A stretch of 56,915 nt of DNA from Akkermansiaceae bacterium UBA2381 (GCA_002344215.1 DDSV01000003.1:146265-203179), one strand, 5' to 3'; shown: positions 1 to 9,269, counted from the first letter of the stretch. Made by a program: numbers and translations. Notes: generated by a model from the letters alone, not told the origin.

Positions 1-28
1 CCACGCCGGCGGTAACCACTGCCAAAAA

Positions 29-2368
29 ATGAGTTCCCGGGATAACAACGCCAGTCGAGTGGTTTGGAAGTGCGGGATCGCCCTGGTTTTTTTTGCCGGG
101 CTTCCTGTCGCGGCGGTGGATAATCCCGACTTCTACCGTGACGTCTATCCTTCGCTCAAGGCGAACTGCATTTCCTGCCACAACAAGACCACGACCAAGG
201 CCGGGCTCAACATGGAGACGCCCGAGTTGATGATCAAAGGGGGGGATTCCGGTCCCTCCATCGTTCCCGGCAAGAGTGCCGAGAGTCTCCTCGTCGAGGC
301 TTCGGTCCATACCGCGGAGATTGAGATGCCTCCGCCGAACAACAAGTCAGGCGCCGTGAAGCTGTCCCCGGCCGAGATCGCCGTGCTTAAGACATGGATC
401 GATCAAGGCGCGAAAGCGTCGGTGCAGGAGGAACGCCAGGTCACCTGGAAGCCACTCGCCCCGGGGGTTGACCCCATCTACAGCCTCGCTCTGACCCGCG
501 ATGGACGGTATGCCATTTGCGGGCGCTCGAATCGACTCTTTCTCTACGATCTCGCAACGCGTGAGTTTGTCGCCGAGGTCTCGGATCCGGCTGAGAAGAC
601 AGGCGCAGCACATCGTGCGATGATCCAGTCGATCGCCTTCAGTCCTGACGGAACCAGGCTCGCGAGCGGGAGTTTCCGCGAGGTGAAGATCTGGAAGCTC
701 GAACCTGGAAAGCCGGGCGAAGTCGCCGCGGCCCCGGTTCCGAAGCCGGCCGACGAGGCTCTCCTCAAGAAGATCGCCGGGACCGGCAAGGTCGCGATCG
801 TGAACCACTTTCTCTCTCCCGATGGCAAGACGATTGTAACCGGTTGTTCGGATGGCTCAGTCCGGGTTTGGGAAACGGCCACGGCTAAATCACTCGCCGA
901 GTTGCGCGGCAGCGTCGCGACTTCGAAGCAGATGGCGGAGAAGGATTTGACGATCGCACGACAGGCGCTCGAGCAGGCCTTCCAGAAGACCGAGGTGGCC
1001 CGTATCGAAGCGCAGAACAAGGCTCTCGACGAACTGTTGAAGAAAGCGAACGAGGCCATCGTTGCGATGAAAAAGGTTCTTCCTGAAAAGGAGAAGCTCG
1101 TGAAACCCGCTCAGGATGCGAAGGCCGTTGGCCAAAAGGCCATCGACGAAGTGCTTGCCAAAATCAAGGCCGCGCCCGAAGGCAAGGCTGATGCGGCTTT
1201 GGAAAAAGCGCTTAAGGATTCGCAGGAAAAACTCGCGCCGCTCACCATGGCCGAAACGTCCGCCCTTGCCGGGGTCTCGGCGACGAAGAGCAACATCGTC
1301 GACTCTGAGGCCGAGGTAAAACGTATCACCGACGCCAGGACAAAAAACACGCAGGAGTTGGCCGCTGCCAACGCGGCGATCGATGCTGCAAAGAAACTTC
1401 AGGACAAAACCACCGCTGAACTCGCCGCCTTAAAGGGGACCCTGACAAAACCCTCATCCAAACCCGTGGCGGTAGCCCTTTCCCCCGACGGAAAGAAAGC
1501 CGCCGCCGTTTTTGACGATGGGCAGCTCACTGTTTGGGCGGTGGTAACCGGAACTCCGGTCGAGGATCAGGCCGGGACGGCGGCTCCCACCTCCGTGCTC
1601 GCGGCGGGATCGGGCGGTAATTTTTCGGCGACGGCTCCCGATGGAAAGGTCCGTGTCACCGGAGCGCCGGTCCGCTGGGTTCTCGAGCGCACCCTCGGCG
1701 GAGACAAGGATACTTCGTTTTTTGCCGACCGGGTCAACGCGGTGAAGTTCAGTCCGGACGGCAAGCTCCTCGCTGCCGGCGGAGGTGAACCCTCTCGTAC
1801 GGGAGACATCACCCTCTTTGATCCCGCCACCGGAAAGGTGACCGCGACGTGGAAGGATCGCCATGACGACATCGTCATGAGCCTCGATTTTTCCCCCGAT
1901 GGGAAACGCCTTGCCTCGGGGGCGGCCGACAAGATCGTTCGTGTCACTGAGATCGCCTCGGGCAAACAGGTGAATTTGCTGGAGGGTCACACCCACTATG
2001 TCATGGGGGTCGCCTTCCGCGCCGACGGACGGGTCCTTGCCTCGGCTGGCGCCGACAGTGTAGTCCTGTCGTGGAATATGATCCTCGGTGAACGGAAGAA
2101 AAAGATCGAGGGCTGGACCAAGGAGGTCACCTCGGTTCAGTTCATCGGTGCAACGAACCAGATTTTGACCTCCGCCGGTGACAACCGCGTCCGCATCGTC
2201 AATGACGACGGGGGAGAAATTCGCTCCATTGCCGGGCTTCCCGATTTTATGCAGGCTGCCGCCAGCACCTCGAACGGTGCCACCCTCGTCGGCGGCGGAG
2301 AGGACAGCACTCTCCGGGTTTGGAACGGCACCGACGGCAAGGAACTCGTCGCGTTTGCCGCAAAATAG
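29..2368 (+). CDS. Exported PSCyt1-type cytochrome c / WD40 protein with internal coiled coil
   Basis: A secreted 779-aa protein. A hydrophobic signal segment (about residues 13-29) is followed by a planctomycete cytochrome C (PSCyt1) domain. That domain has a single haem-binding CISCH motif at residues 47-51 and a typical MPPP segment near residue 100. WD40 propeller repeats follow (repeated SPDG and LASG signatures, about 150-290 and 490-779). Between the two blocks lies an Ala/Lys/Glu-rich region of about 180 residues (295-480) that reads as a long coiled coil. In PVC bacteria such proteins accompany DUF1501 or DUF1553 proteins, as here, where the next gene is DUF1501. An electron-transfer or scaffold role in the periplasm is inferred, and no substrate is known. 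The frame stays open to the left edge, but the ATG at 29 precedes a good signal peptide, so the gene is probably complete. Confidence 0.85.
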   Translation: MSSRDNNASRVVWKCGIALVFFAGLPVAAVDNPDFYRDVYPSLKANCISCHNKTTTKAGLNMETPELMIKGGDSGPSIVPGKSAESLLVEASVHTAEIEMPPPNNKSGAVKLSPAEIAVLKTWIDQGAKASVQEERQVTWKPLAPGVDPIYSLALTRDGRYAICGRSNRLFLYDLATREFVAEVSDPAEKTGAAHRAMIQSIAFSPDGTRLASGSFREVKIWKLEPGKPGEVAAAPVPKPADEALLKKIAGTGKVAIVNHFLSPDGKTIVTGCSDGSVRVWETATAKSLAELRGSVATSKQMAEKDLTIARQALEQAFQKTEVARIEAQNKALDELLKKANEAIVAMKKVLPEKEKLVKPAQDAKAVGQKAIDEVLAKIKAAPEGKADAALEKALKDSQEKLAPLTMAETSALAGVSATKSNIVDSEAEVKRITDARTKNTQELAAANAAIDAAKKLQDKTTAELAALKGTLTKPSSKPVAVALSPDGKKAAAVFDDGQLTVWAVVTGTPVEDQAGTAAPTSVLAAGSGGNFSATAPDGKVRVTGAPVRWVLERTLGGDKDTSFFADRVNAVKFSPDGKLLAAGGGEPSRTGDITLFDPATGKVTATWKDRHDDIVMSLDFSPDGKRLASGAADKIVRVTEIASGKQVNLLEGHTHYVMGVAFRADGRVLASAGADSVVLSWNMILGERKKKIEGWTKEVTSVQFIGATNQILTSAGDNRVRIVNDDGGEIRSIAGLPDFMQAAASTSNGATLVGGGEDSTLRVWNGTDGKELVAFAAK

Positions 2369-2414
2369 ATCCGATTTCAGCCTTTCAAGTTTTCAGCTTT
2401 TCAAAATTTCACCT

Positions 2415-3821
2415 ATGACCACCTCACCCTTCCATTGTTCCGGTCCGCTCGACCGCCGCAGTTTCATGCAGGTCGGACTGACCGGGATGGCCACTTTGTC
2501 CTGGCCGGCTCTGCTCAAGCTGCGCGCCGAAAACGCGGTGAAGCCGACCAGCGAGAAGAAGGCCATCATCATGGTCTGGCTTCCGGGCGGTCAATCGCAC
2601 ATCGACACCTACGATCCCAAGCCGGAGATCGGCAGCGAATACCGCGGGCCATTCAAGACGATCTCGACCAAGGTGCCGGGCATGCAGTTTACCGAGTTGC
2701 TTCCCATGAATGCAAAGATCGCTGACAAGTTCACGATCCTGCGTTCCATGAACCAGAAAGCGGGCGGCCATCCTGCCGGCTCGATGCAGATGCTCTCGGG
2801 CGATAGCGATGAGCGCGATAAACCCAAACCACGTCTGCCTGACTGGATGTCGGTGGCTCATTACCTTCGGGCGAAGGATGGCAAGCGGACCAACCCGCTC
2901 CCGAATTACATCGGGGTGAATCCACCGCTCGAATACAACGGCCCCGCCTATCTGGGTGATGCCTTTGCGCCCTTCTCCGTGAGTGACGACCCGAACCGGC
3001 CCAATTTTGCGGTGCCGAATATCGGCCTCTCCGACGCCGCCGAGACGCGCCGTCTCAGTGACCGTATCCTCCTGCGCAAGAATCTCGACAAACTCGAGCG
3101 TGCTTTCGACAAGGAGGGTGAGCTTGGTGCCCTCGATGAGTTCGAGGCCCAGGCCATGACTCTGCTGACGAATCCGCAGACGAGGGACGCGTTCGACCTG
3201 AGCAAGGAGGAGGCCGCCACCCGCGACCGTTATGGGCGCAACCGTTGGGGCCAGCAGCTTCTCCTTGCCCGCCGCCTCGTCGAGTCCGGTGTTGAGATCG
3301 TCACGAGCAGCCTGAGCGGTCCTCTCTGTGGTCGCGTTGGCAACTGGGATGACCATGCCGTGAACCAGCATCAGTTCGAGGCCCTGCGATTCCGCATGCC
3401 GAACTATGACCGCGCCGTTTCCGCTCTGATTGAGGACATCTACGCCCGCGGGCTCGACAAACGTGTCCTCGTCGTCGTGACCGGCGAGTTCGGGCGCACT
3501 CCTAAAATCAGTTTTGACCGCAGCACCGGGGCAGGGGATGCGAGTGCTCCGGCGGGGACTCTTCAACCCGGACGCGACCACTGGCCGCGAGCCTTCACCA
3601 ATGTGTGGGCCGGAGGCGGCATCCAGACGGGTGGCATCATCGGCGCAACCGACAAGCGCGGAGAGGATGTGACCGAGCGCCCCTGCGGCCCCGGCGATTT
3701 CCTCGCGACGATCTATCATCATCTCGGGATCGATTCCTCAAAGATCACGATTGAGGATTTCAACGGAAGGCCGACGCCTATTGTGGATCACGGGAAGCCG
3801 ATTCCGGAGTTGGTGGTTTAA
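2415..3821 (+). CDS. DUF1501 family protein with Tat signal
   Basis: A 468-aa protein of the DUF1501 family, which is related to sulfatases and alkaline phosphatases and is abundant in Planctomycetes and Verrucomicrobia. The N-terminus has a twin-arginine motif (DRRSFMQVG) and a hydrophobic stretch, so export by Tat in folded form is likely. Family signatures are visible: an LPGGQSHIDTYDPKP segment near the start, VTGEFGRTPKI, and GRDHWPRAFTNVWAGGG near the end. The frame opens upstream inside the previous gene, but the ATG at 2415 puts the Tat motif close to the N-terminus and leaves a 46-bp gap to the cytochrome/WD40 gene, so the two probably form an operon. No catalytic activity is established for the family, and a role in processing imported polymers is only a guess. 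Confidence 0.88.
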   Translation: MTTSPFHCSGPLDRRSFMQVGLTGMATLSWPALLKLRAENAVKPTSEKKAIIMVWLPGGQSHIDTYDPKPEIGSEYRGPFKTISTKVPGMQFTELLPMNAKIADKFTILRSMNQKAGGHPAGSMQMLSGDSDERDKPKPRLPDWMSVAHYLRAKDGKRTNPLPNYIGVNPPLEYNGPAYLGDAFAPFSVSDDPNRPNFAVPNIGLSDAAETRRLSDRILLRKNLDKLERAFDKEGELGALDEFEAQAMTLLTNPQTRDAFDLSKEEAATRDRYGRNRWGQQLLLARRLVESGVEIVTSSLSGPLCGRVGNWDDHAVNQHQFEALRFRMPNYDRAVSALIEDIYARGLDKRVLVVVTGEFGRTPKISFDRSTGAGDASAPAGTLQPGRDHWPRAFTNVWAGGGIQTGGIIGATDKRGEDVTERPCGPGDFLATIYHHLGIDSSKITIEDFNGRPTPIVDHGKPIPELVV

Positions 3822-4143
3822 CCCGATGTCGTTGAAAGGATATGCGGCCGCTATAGCCGCAAAAATTGAGGCTGGCGTTTGGGCTTTCTGAGTCATTTTT
3901 CTGTGAGTCTCATGCGTTCTCCTGGGTAGCGTCAGCTTCGGCCTTTCTAACGCATGACGTGATATCTACGAAGGTGATCACTCCTGTTTTGCGCTGTCCC
4001 GAACGTCCGGATAAACACACCTTCTTCGGTAATTCCCTTGTCAGGACGGGGATTTTTCCGCAATCTGGGTTGGGATCTGCGGGTGGATATCACCTGGCGA
4101 GGTCATACGAATAAATACTGTTCGCTTTGAAAAATATTCACTC
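3822..4143. other. Intergenic region without a recognisable gene
   Basis: About 320 bp lie between the DUF1501 gene and a small membrane-protein ORF. A short imperfect hairpin (TGCGGC/GCCGCA around 3843-3861) follows the DUF1501 stop but has no T-tract, so it is a weak terminator candidate. The right end is AT-rich just before the GTG at 4144 and could hold a promoter. I saw no RNA gene or conserved coding signal. Confidence 0.4.
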
Positions 4144-4440
4144 GTGAAAGCGTCCCCTGTTAGAGCATTTGTGATTCTCAATCTAGCTGTCATCGCTGGA
4201 TGGGCCGCCTTCTCCGCGTTCACAGTCGGGACCTTGGCGTGGATCGGAAAGAATCCACCCGTATTCGATTTGCTTTCCGAAATGGGCATCCCGGTCTTTC
4301 CAAAGTTTTCGAGTGATAGTCCGCTTATATATGTTCTTGTTTGCACGGTGGTCGTAGCTGCCTCTTTCGGTGCAGCGTTCATCTTGCGCAGAAATCGAAG
4401 CAGCGAACATGACGTGGGACTCAAGGGCTTACAGCCCTGA
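4144..4440 (+). CDS. Small two-helix membrane protein, hypothetical
   Basis: A 98-aa ORF starting at GTG. Residues 8-32 and 61-80 are hydrophobic and look like two transmembrane helices joined by a loop of about 30 residues. The tail is basic (ILRRNRSSEH), which suggests a cytoplasmic C-terminus. I do not recognise a family. The last codons and the stop lie inside a hairpin repeat (4417-4444), so the natural C-terminus may have been altered by the repeat. No operon partner is evident: the upstream gap is over 300 bp and the next gene is on the other strand. The ORF may be real because its hydrophobic pattern is regular, but coding support is modest. Confidence 0.45.
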   Translation: MKASPVRAFVILNLAVIAGWAAFSAFTVGTLAWIGKNPPVFDLLSEMGIPVFPKFSSDSPLIYVLVCTVVVAASFGAAFILRRNRSSEHDVGLKGLQP

Positions 4441-4444
4441 GTCC
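4417..4444. repeat. Hairpin repeat over the stop of the 98-aa ORF
   Basis: GGACTCAAGGGCT and AGCCCTGAGTCC form a 12-bp stem with one bulged A and a TAC loop. No T-tract follows, so it resembles a REP-like palindrome more than a standard intrinsic terminator, although it could stop transcription. Confidence 0.55.
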
Positions 4445-4509
4445 ACATCGACGTTGGCGGCATCCGTCGTACGCTCGCGTTGAAAATCCGAGTAGGGATC
4501 GCGCCGAAT

Positions 4510-4530
4510 CCCCGACCGAGCCGGTCGGGG
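4510..4530. repeat. Perfect 9-bp GC-rich hairpin
   Basis: CCCCGACCG, loop AGC, CGGTCGGGG. It lies 65 bp after the previous hairpin in the gap between converging genes. The pair looks like a dispersed intergenic palindrome element. Whether copies exist elsewhere cannot be seen here. Confidence 0.55.
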
Positions 4531-4656
4531 CTACCCCGGGAGCTTGTTCGGGAGCGAGGGGACGATGCGATGTCTCCAGCAGGGAATGCCCGGGAAAGAC
4601 TTGCTGAATCAAACTTGAGGCCACTTTTAGCGGCACAAACCTCACTCCGCCCCAAC

Positions 4657-6072
4657 CTAATCCCCCATGGCGCGCTTGGTGGCGATGGTGCGTTTGATGT
4701 CCTCGGCACTCCAGTCGATCTCGACATCGCCGGCGAGGAGATCGCTGCGTTCGCGGTAGTTCAAGGTGAACCCGAGTGGCTTCCAGAGTTTGTGGACTGC
4801 CAGTTCCAGCTCCGCGTAGCTTCGTCCCCGCATGAGGTGAATTTCGCGGGCTTCCGGCTCGGGGACACCGCTGAGGACGCTCTCAAGGTAGCGACGGAAG
4901 TGGACGCCGTCGGGGTGATCGTGATGGATGAAGTAGTCGATGAGGAGGAGGGCCTCATTGTATTGAAGAAAGCCCGCGACATCACCGGCCTCGATAAAGC
5001 GATTCCACTCGACGATATCCCGACTCATGAGTTTTTCGAGATGGGAGACATTCATGCGCCTGTCCTTCACGATGCGGTCTCCGACGAGGTGTTTGTTGAT
5101 GTGGTGGCGGACCGATACGTGGGTGTTGGTGAATTCGAAATAGGCCGGGGCAAACTGCGTTGCGGCGAGATACTCGGCCATGCCCTCGGAGACCCAGGCG
5201 GGCATTCTTAGATACATCAAGGCCGCCGTCGACTGGTGGGTCACCTCATGGACAATGACGTCGTACTTCTGGACCTTTTCAGGCTTGTCGAATTCAAAGA
5301 CGACGAGTTGAAGGTCGCGTTCGATGAGGGCGTCAGCATTGATGTGCACGATGCCGGTTTGAGCGTCCCAGAAACCGGCCGTCATTCCCATCTCGGCAAA
5401 TTTCCTGCCGCTTTCGATGATGATCTTTCTCCGCTCGGATGGATCTCGTCCCCAATTCAAGGGAAGCGGCAGAGGCAAGGCACTGAGAGCCCCGTCGACC
5501 GACTCACAAATCAGCGTGATTGACTTGAGGGACTCCTGATTGACCCCGGCCTCATTCGTAATGTCGAAGTGCTCGCTTTTCCATTGATTGGAATCCGCAA
5601 TCCGGGTCAGCGGCACTTTGTCAACGTTCACCCGCCACTTGTCGGGCCACCGGTGGGTCTTGAGGGGGAGGGGATATCCGGCGACTCCGTTTCGGCCCTC
5701 GGCCCTGACCCACTCGTGGATTCCAAGCCTGTCCTTTTCGGAGAGGAGCTTGAGGGAGAGTTGTCCGACGCCGTGCGATTCCGGAACGCGGAACTGGGCG
5801 GTTTTCGAGTCCGCAGCCAGAAGAATGGCGTTCATCCGGGTGCCATCGGAAAAGGTCCAGATTCGTGCTCCATTCCCGGATTCGGAAAGCCCGCCCGCAT
5901 CCGGCAGAAGGGAGTCCAACTTATCGAGGGCGAGCCCCCGGGCTCCCTTCACTTGTTTCAGAACCGAAGCGACATCGGGAATTTGATCCTTAAGGAGATG
6001 AATCTCGTGACGACCCAGGTAGACGGTGGTGCCGACCAGAGCAAAAAGGGCGAAAAGGAGAAATCGCTTCAT
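4657..6072 (-). CDS. Secreted SHD1-domain protein with HExxH metalloprotease fold
   Basis: A 471-aa protein with an N-terminal signal or anchor (MKRFLLFALFALVG). Around residues 68-125 a segment (IWTFSDGTRMNA, then a serine/leucine-rich end) matches the SLA1 homology domain 1 (SHD1) pattern common in PVC proteins. The C-terminal half holds a zinc-protease signature: HEVTH at residues 275-279 and WVSEGMAEY at 293-301, where a glutamate (E296 or E300) would be the third metal ligand, as in gluzincins and DUF1570-like proteins. An in-frame TTG four codons upstream exists, but the ATG at 6072 directly precedes the signal peptide and is preferred. The gene is divergent from the helicase gene. Substrate and role are unknown. 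An extracytoplasmic peptidase is the likely class. Confidence 0.75.
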   Translation of the reverse strand: MKRFLLFALFALVGTTVYLGRHEIHLLKDQIPDVASVLKQVKGARGLALDKLDSLLPDAGGLSESGNGARIWTFSDGTRMNAILLAADSKTAQFRVPESHGVGQLSLKLLSEKDRLGIHEWVRAEGRNGVAGYPLPLKTHRWPDKWRVNVDKVPLTRIADSNQWKSEHFDITNEAGVNQESLKSITLICESVDGALSALPLPLPLNWGRDPSERRKIIIESGRKFAEMGMTAGFWDAQTGIVHINADALIERDLQLVVFEFDKPEKVQKYDVIVHEVTHQSTAALMYLRMPAWVSEGMAEYLAATQFAPAYFEFTNTHVSVRHHINKHLVGDRIVKDRRMNVSHLEKLMSRDIVEWNRFIEAGDVAGFLQYNEALLLIDYFIHHDHPDGVHFRRYLESVLSGVPEPEAREIHLMRGRSYAELELAVHKLWKPLGFTLNYRERSDLLAGDVEIDWSAEDIKRTIATKRAMGD

Positions 6073-6343
6073 GGGTCCGTTCAATATTCATGTTATCATA
6101 AGTATGGCAATTATAAAATAGTGAACTTTTTCGGTTCGATCCGATACCTTCAGTTGGGCCTCGACGGGCAAAGTCTATCGGATAGGAGGTATCGAATGAC
6201 CCATCGGCAAAAACCGGTTCATTTTCGTTTCCGCGCATCGGGCCACTCCGGCGTCGGGCTTGCCGGGCTCGTTTTATCCCAAGGGAGGGAAGATCCCTTT
6301 TCCTCCTTGCCTCACCCCCGATTTCAGTGAAAGGGAGAGCATC

Positions 6344-8329
6344 GTGATTTCGCTCACTGAAACTGGCAATGCCTCTGACTCACTGGTCGACTTTACTTCC
6401 GGGTTCTTCGGAAAAAAGGGGGCTTTGTCGTCGTTAAAGGACTTCGAATTCCGGCCCGAACAGCAGCAGATGGCGGTGGCGGTGGCGAGGGCCCTGGAGG
6501 AGGAGCGTCCTCTCGTGATCGAGGCGGGCACGGGGGTGGGAAAGTCACTGGCCTACCTGGCTCCGGCAGTAAGAAAGGCGCTGGATGAGGGGCGCAAGGC
6601 CATCATTTCGACCCACACGATCAATCTCCAGGAGCAGCTCATCAACAAGGATATTCCCCTGCTGCAATCCGTTCTCGGTGAGCCGTTTCGCGCGCTGCTC
6701 CTGAAGGGACGACGGAATTACCTTTGTCCCCAGCGCCTTCAGATCGCGATGTCGGGCGGAGGGGAGTTGTTCACGAGTTCGGAGTTGGAGGAACTGAAGC
6801 TGATCTGGGAATGGGCCGAAACGACGAAGGACGGGACCCTGAGCGATCTGGATTTTGCGCCCTCGCCCCGACTCTGGTCCCAGATCTGCAGTGAAACCCA
6901 TGCCTGCACCCCGAAGCGATGTGGTCCCTCCGGGAAATGTTTCTATCAGGAGGTCCGCAAGCAGATCGCCGATGCCCATGTCCTGGTGGTGAATCACACC
7001 CTATTTTTCACCCTGCTCAACAGCCAGAGTGAATTCAATGAATCAGGCGAGGGATTTCTCTTCGCGAAAGACTTTCTGATCTTCGACGAGGCCCATACCC
7101 TCGAGCAGGTGGCGGCCCGGCAGTTGGGTATCTCACTCTCGCAGACAGGGATGAAGTTCGATCTTCACCGCCTGTTCAACCCCAAGAACAAAAAGGGTCT
7201 TTTTCAACTTACCGGAGACATGGAGGGGCGCCGTCTTACGATGAAGCTGCTCGATGAAATCGACGACTTTTTTGTCGGAATCGAGGAGACCTGTCGTTGG
7301 GGGGAATACGGACGGGAATTCCGGATCCGGGGTCCGGAGTTTGTGGAGGACACGCTCGGTGCCGGCCTGATCGAGGTGAGCCGCCGCGCCCGGACCATTG
7401 CCGATCTTGCGGAGGATACAATGAAGAGCGAACTGGCCGAATTGGCCCGTCGTTTGGCCGACTGCCGCGCCGCTCTCGCCACTTTTCTTGACCAGCGGGA
7501 CGACGGGCTGGTCTACTGGGTCGAAAAGAGTGATCGCGAGTCATTGAGTCTGAATGCCGCTCCGGTAAATGTGGCGGAACTCCTCCGTCCGGTTTTCTTC
7601 GAGCGGAACCGGCCCTGCATTTTCACCAGTGCGACCCTGGGAATCGGAGAGCGCGACCTCAGCTATTTCCGGGGACGGGTTGGAGCAGGGGACGTGGAAG
7701 CGATCCGGATCGGAAGCCCCTTTGATTACAGCCGGCAGATGACGATTCACCTCGTCCGGAAGATGCCCGAACCCTCGGAGAGCGGATATGAGGCCGCGCT
7801 GGCAGGCTGGATCCAGCATTTTGTGCGAAAGTCCGGGGGCCGGGCCTTTGTCCTTTTCACGAGCTACAAATTGCTTCAACGCATGGTCTCTCTTTTGGGG
7901 GATTTCTTTCGAACCGAGAAAATTCGCCTGTTGGCGCAGGGCACGGGAAATTCCCGGAACCAGTTGATTGAGGACTTCAAGGAGGACGAAACCAGCGTCC
8001 TCTTCGGCACGGACAGTTTCTGGACGGGAGTGGACGTGCCGGGGCGGGCCCTCGCCAATGTCATTATCACGCGGCTGCCCTTCGCGGTGCCGGATCACCC
8101 GCTCACCCAGGCAAGGCTTGAGTTTATTGAGGAGCGGGGAGGAAACTCCTTCATGGATTATAGCGTTCCCGAGGCCATTCTGAAGCTCCGGCAGGGCGTG
8201 GGGCGTCTCATCCGCAATAGCGAGGACAAGGGCATGGTGGTGATCCTCGACAATCGAATTCTCACGAAGCGTTACGGAAAGATTTTTCTCGATGCGATGC
8301 CGGATGCTCCGGTAAAGATTGAGGAATGA
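6344..8329 (+). CDS. dinG: DinG/XPD-like ATP-dependent helicase with Fe-S cluster
   Basis: A superfamily 2 helicase of the DinG/YoaA/XPD group, which unwinds DNA 5' to 3' and acts on forked or RNA-containing structures in repair. Walker A is AGTGVGKS with K67, and the DEAH box is at 248-251. Four cysteines in the expected spacing (C128, C188, C193, C199) form the family's 4Fe-4S site. The C-terminal helicase motifs include FGTDSFWTGVDVPG and QGVGRLIRN. The GTG at 6344 is chosen because AAAGGGAG sits six bases upstream. A TTG 28 codons earlier is in frame but has no such site. The product is 661 aa, normal for YoaA/DinG. The nagA-like gene starts 28 bp after the stop and may be cotranscribed. 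Confidence 0.9.
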   Translation: MISLTETGNASDSLVDFTSGFFGKKGALSSLKDFEFRPEQQQMAVAVARALEEERPLVIEAGTGVGKSLAYLAPAVRKALDEGRKAIISTHTINLQEQLINKDIPLLQSVLGEPFRALLLKGRRNYLCPQRLQIAMSGGGELFTSSELEELKLIWEWAETTKDGTLSDLDFAPSPRLWSQICSETHACTPKRCGPSGKCFYQEVRKQIADAHVLVVNHTLFFTLLNSQSEFNESGEGFLFAKDFLIFDEAHTLEQVAARQLGISLSQTGMKFDLHRLFNPKNKKGLFQLTGDMEGRRLTMKLLDEIDDFFVGIEETCRWGEYGREFRIRGPEFVEDTLGAGLIEVSRRARTIADLAEDTMKSELAELARRLADCRAALATFLDQRDDGLVYWVEKSDRESLSLNAAPVNVAELLRPVFFERNRPCIFTSATLGIGERDLSYFRGRVGAGDVEAIRIGSPFDYSRQMTIHLVRKMPEPSESGYEAALAGWIQHFVRKSGGRAFVLFTSYKLLQRMVSLLGDFFRTEKIRLLAQGTGNSRNQLIEDFKEDETSVLFGTDSFWTGVDVPGRALANVIITRLPFAVPDHPLTQARLEFIEERGGNSFMDYSVPEAILKLRQGVGRLIRNSEDKGMVVILDNRILTKRYGKIFLDAMPDAPVKIEE

Positions 8330-8357
8330 TTCCGCACCCTGGCGGATTAAAACTCCA

Positions 8358-9269
8358 ATGGCCTTTTTTGACCTGCAGATAAACGGCTACGCCGGAACCG
8401 ATTTTTGTTCGAAGGATGTGACGCTGGAGGAATTCCGACATGCCTGCGACACCCTCAAGGCGGATGGAATCGAAGGGATCCTTGCCACCCTGATCACCGA
8501 CTCGGTGGAATCGCTCGCGGCCAAGCTGAAGAAGATGGTTCGCTTTCGCGAGGAAGACGCCGTCATCCGGGAAATGGTCAAGGGTTTCCATGTCGAGGGG
8601 CCCTTTATCAGTCCGGTGGAGGGTTATGTGGGTGCCCATCCCGCCGCCTGGGTGAGGCCGGCCGAAGTGGATTCCGCCGCCCGTATTCTGGAAGCGGGTG
8701 ACGGTCTGGTGCGCCTGATGACGCTGGCTCCTGAATATGATCAGGGAGCGGCAACGACACGTTACCTGGTCGATCAGGGAGTCGTTGTCTCAGCGGGGCA
8801 CTGCGATCCTGATTTTGAGACCTTGAAGGGGGCCATTGACGCGGGACTCTCGATGGTGACCCACCTCGGCAACGGATGCCCCGTGGTGCTGCCTCGTCAT
8901 GATAATTTCATCCAGCGGGCTCTTTCATTCTCCGACCGTCTCTGGCTGTGCTTTATCCCGGACGGTGCCCACGTGCCATTTTTTGCCCTGCGAAATTATA
9001 TCAAACTGGCCGGACTTGATCGAACCATCGTCACCTCTGATGCGATCATGGCAGCCGGACTGGGGCCGGGTGTTTATGAATTGTCCGGCGAACCGGTGGA
9101 AATCGATGTAAACGGAGTCGCCCGCCGCCCCGGATCTCCGAATCTGGCCGGTTCAACGATTCGAGGGCATCAGATTCCGGTCAATTTGAAGGAACATCTT
9201 CATTTGGGGGAGCTTGAGATTGATCGTCTTTACCGGGCGAATCCGCTCAAGGCATTGGGTCTGGATTGA
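8358..9269 (+). CDS. nagA: N-acetylglucosamine-6-phosphate deacetylase-like amidohydrolase
   Basis: NagA removes the acetyl group from GlcNAc-6-phosphate in the cytoplasm, feeding amino sugars into glycolysis or murein synthesis. Visible signatures are DLQINGYAGTDF at the start, GFHVEGPFIS (metal-binding Glu), SAGHCD and VTHLGNG (His ligands) and the TSDAIMAAG segment with the catalytic Asp. At 303 aa it is shorter than the usual 380 or so. It lacks most of the N-terminal beta-domain strand and the full C-terminal part, so it is a compact variant. The ATG at 8358 is preferred over a TTG at 8319 that overlaps the helicase stop. No nagB is adjacent, so the pathway link is by homology only. Confidence 0.8.
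   Translation: MAFFDLQINGYAGTDFCSKDVTLEEFRHACDTLKADGIEGILATLITDSVESLAAKLKKMVRFREEDAVIREMVKGFHVEGPFISPVEGYVGAHPAAWVRPAEVDSAARILEAGDGLVRLMTLAPEYDQGAATTRYLVDQGVVVSAGHCDPDFETLKGAIDAGLSMVTHLGNGCPVVLPRHDNFIQRALSFSDRLWLCFIPDGAHVPFFALRNYIKLAGLDRTIVTSDAIMAAGLGPGVYELSGEPVEIDVNGVARRPGSPNLAGSTIRGHQIPVNLKEHLHLGELEIDRLYRANPLKALGLD

Noticed and set aside
2424..3722. 432-residue open frame on the minus strand
   Set aside because: Antisense to the DUF1501 gene. It shows no family motif, and its composition mirrors the sense strand of this GC-rich DNA.
3843..3861. Terminator after the DUF1501 gene
   Set aside because: The stem is short and no T-tract follows. It is noted only as a weak hairpin within the intergenic entry.
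4480..5211. 243-residue open frame on the plus strand
   Set aside because: Shadow of the HExxH protease gene. The opposite strand encodes recognisable motifs across the same region.
5569..6330. 253-residue open frame on the plus strand
   Set aside because: Antisense to the protease gene and its leader, with no motifs.
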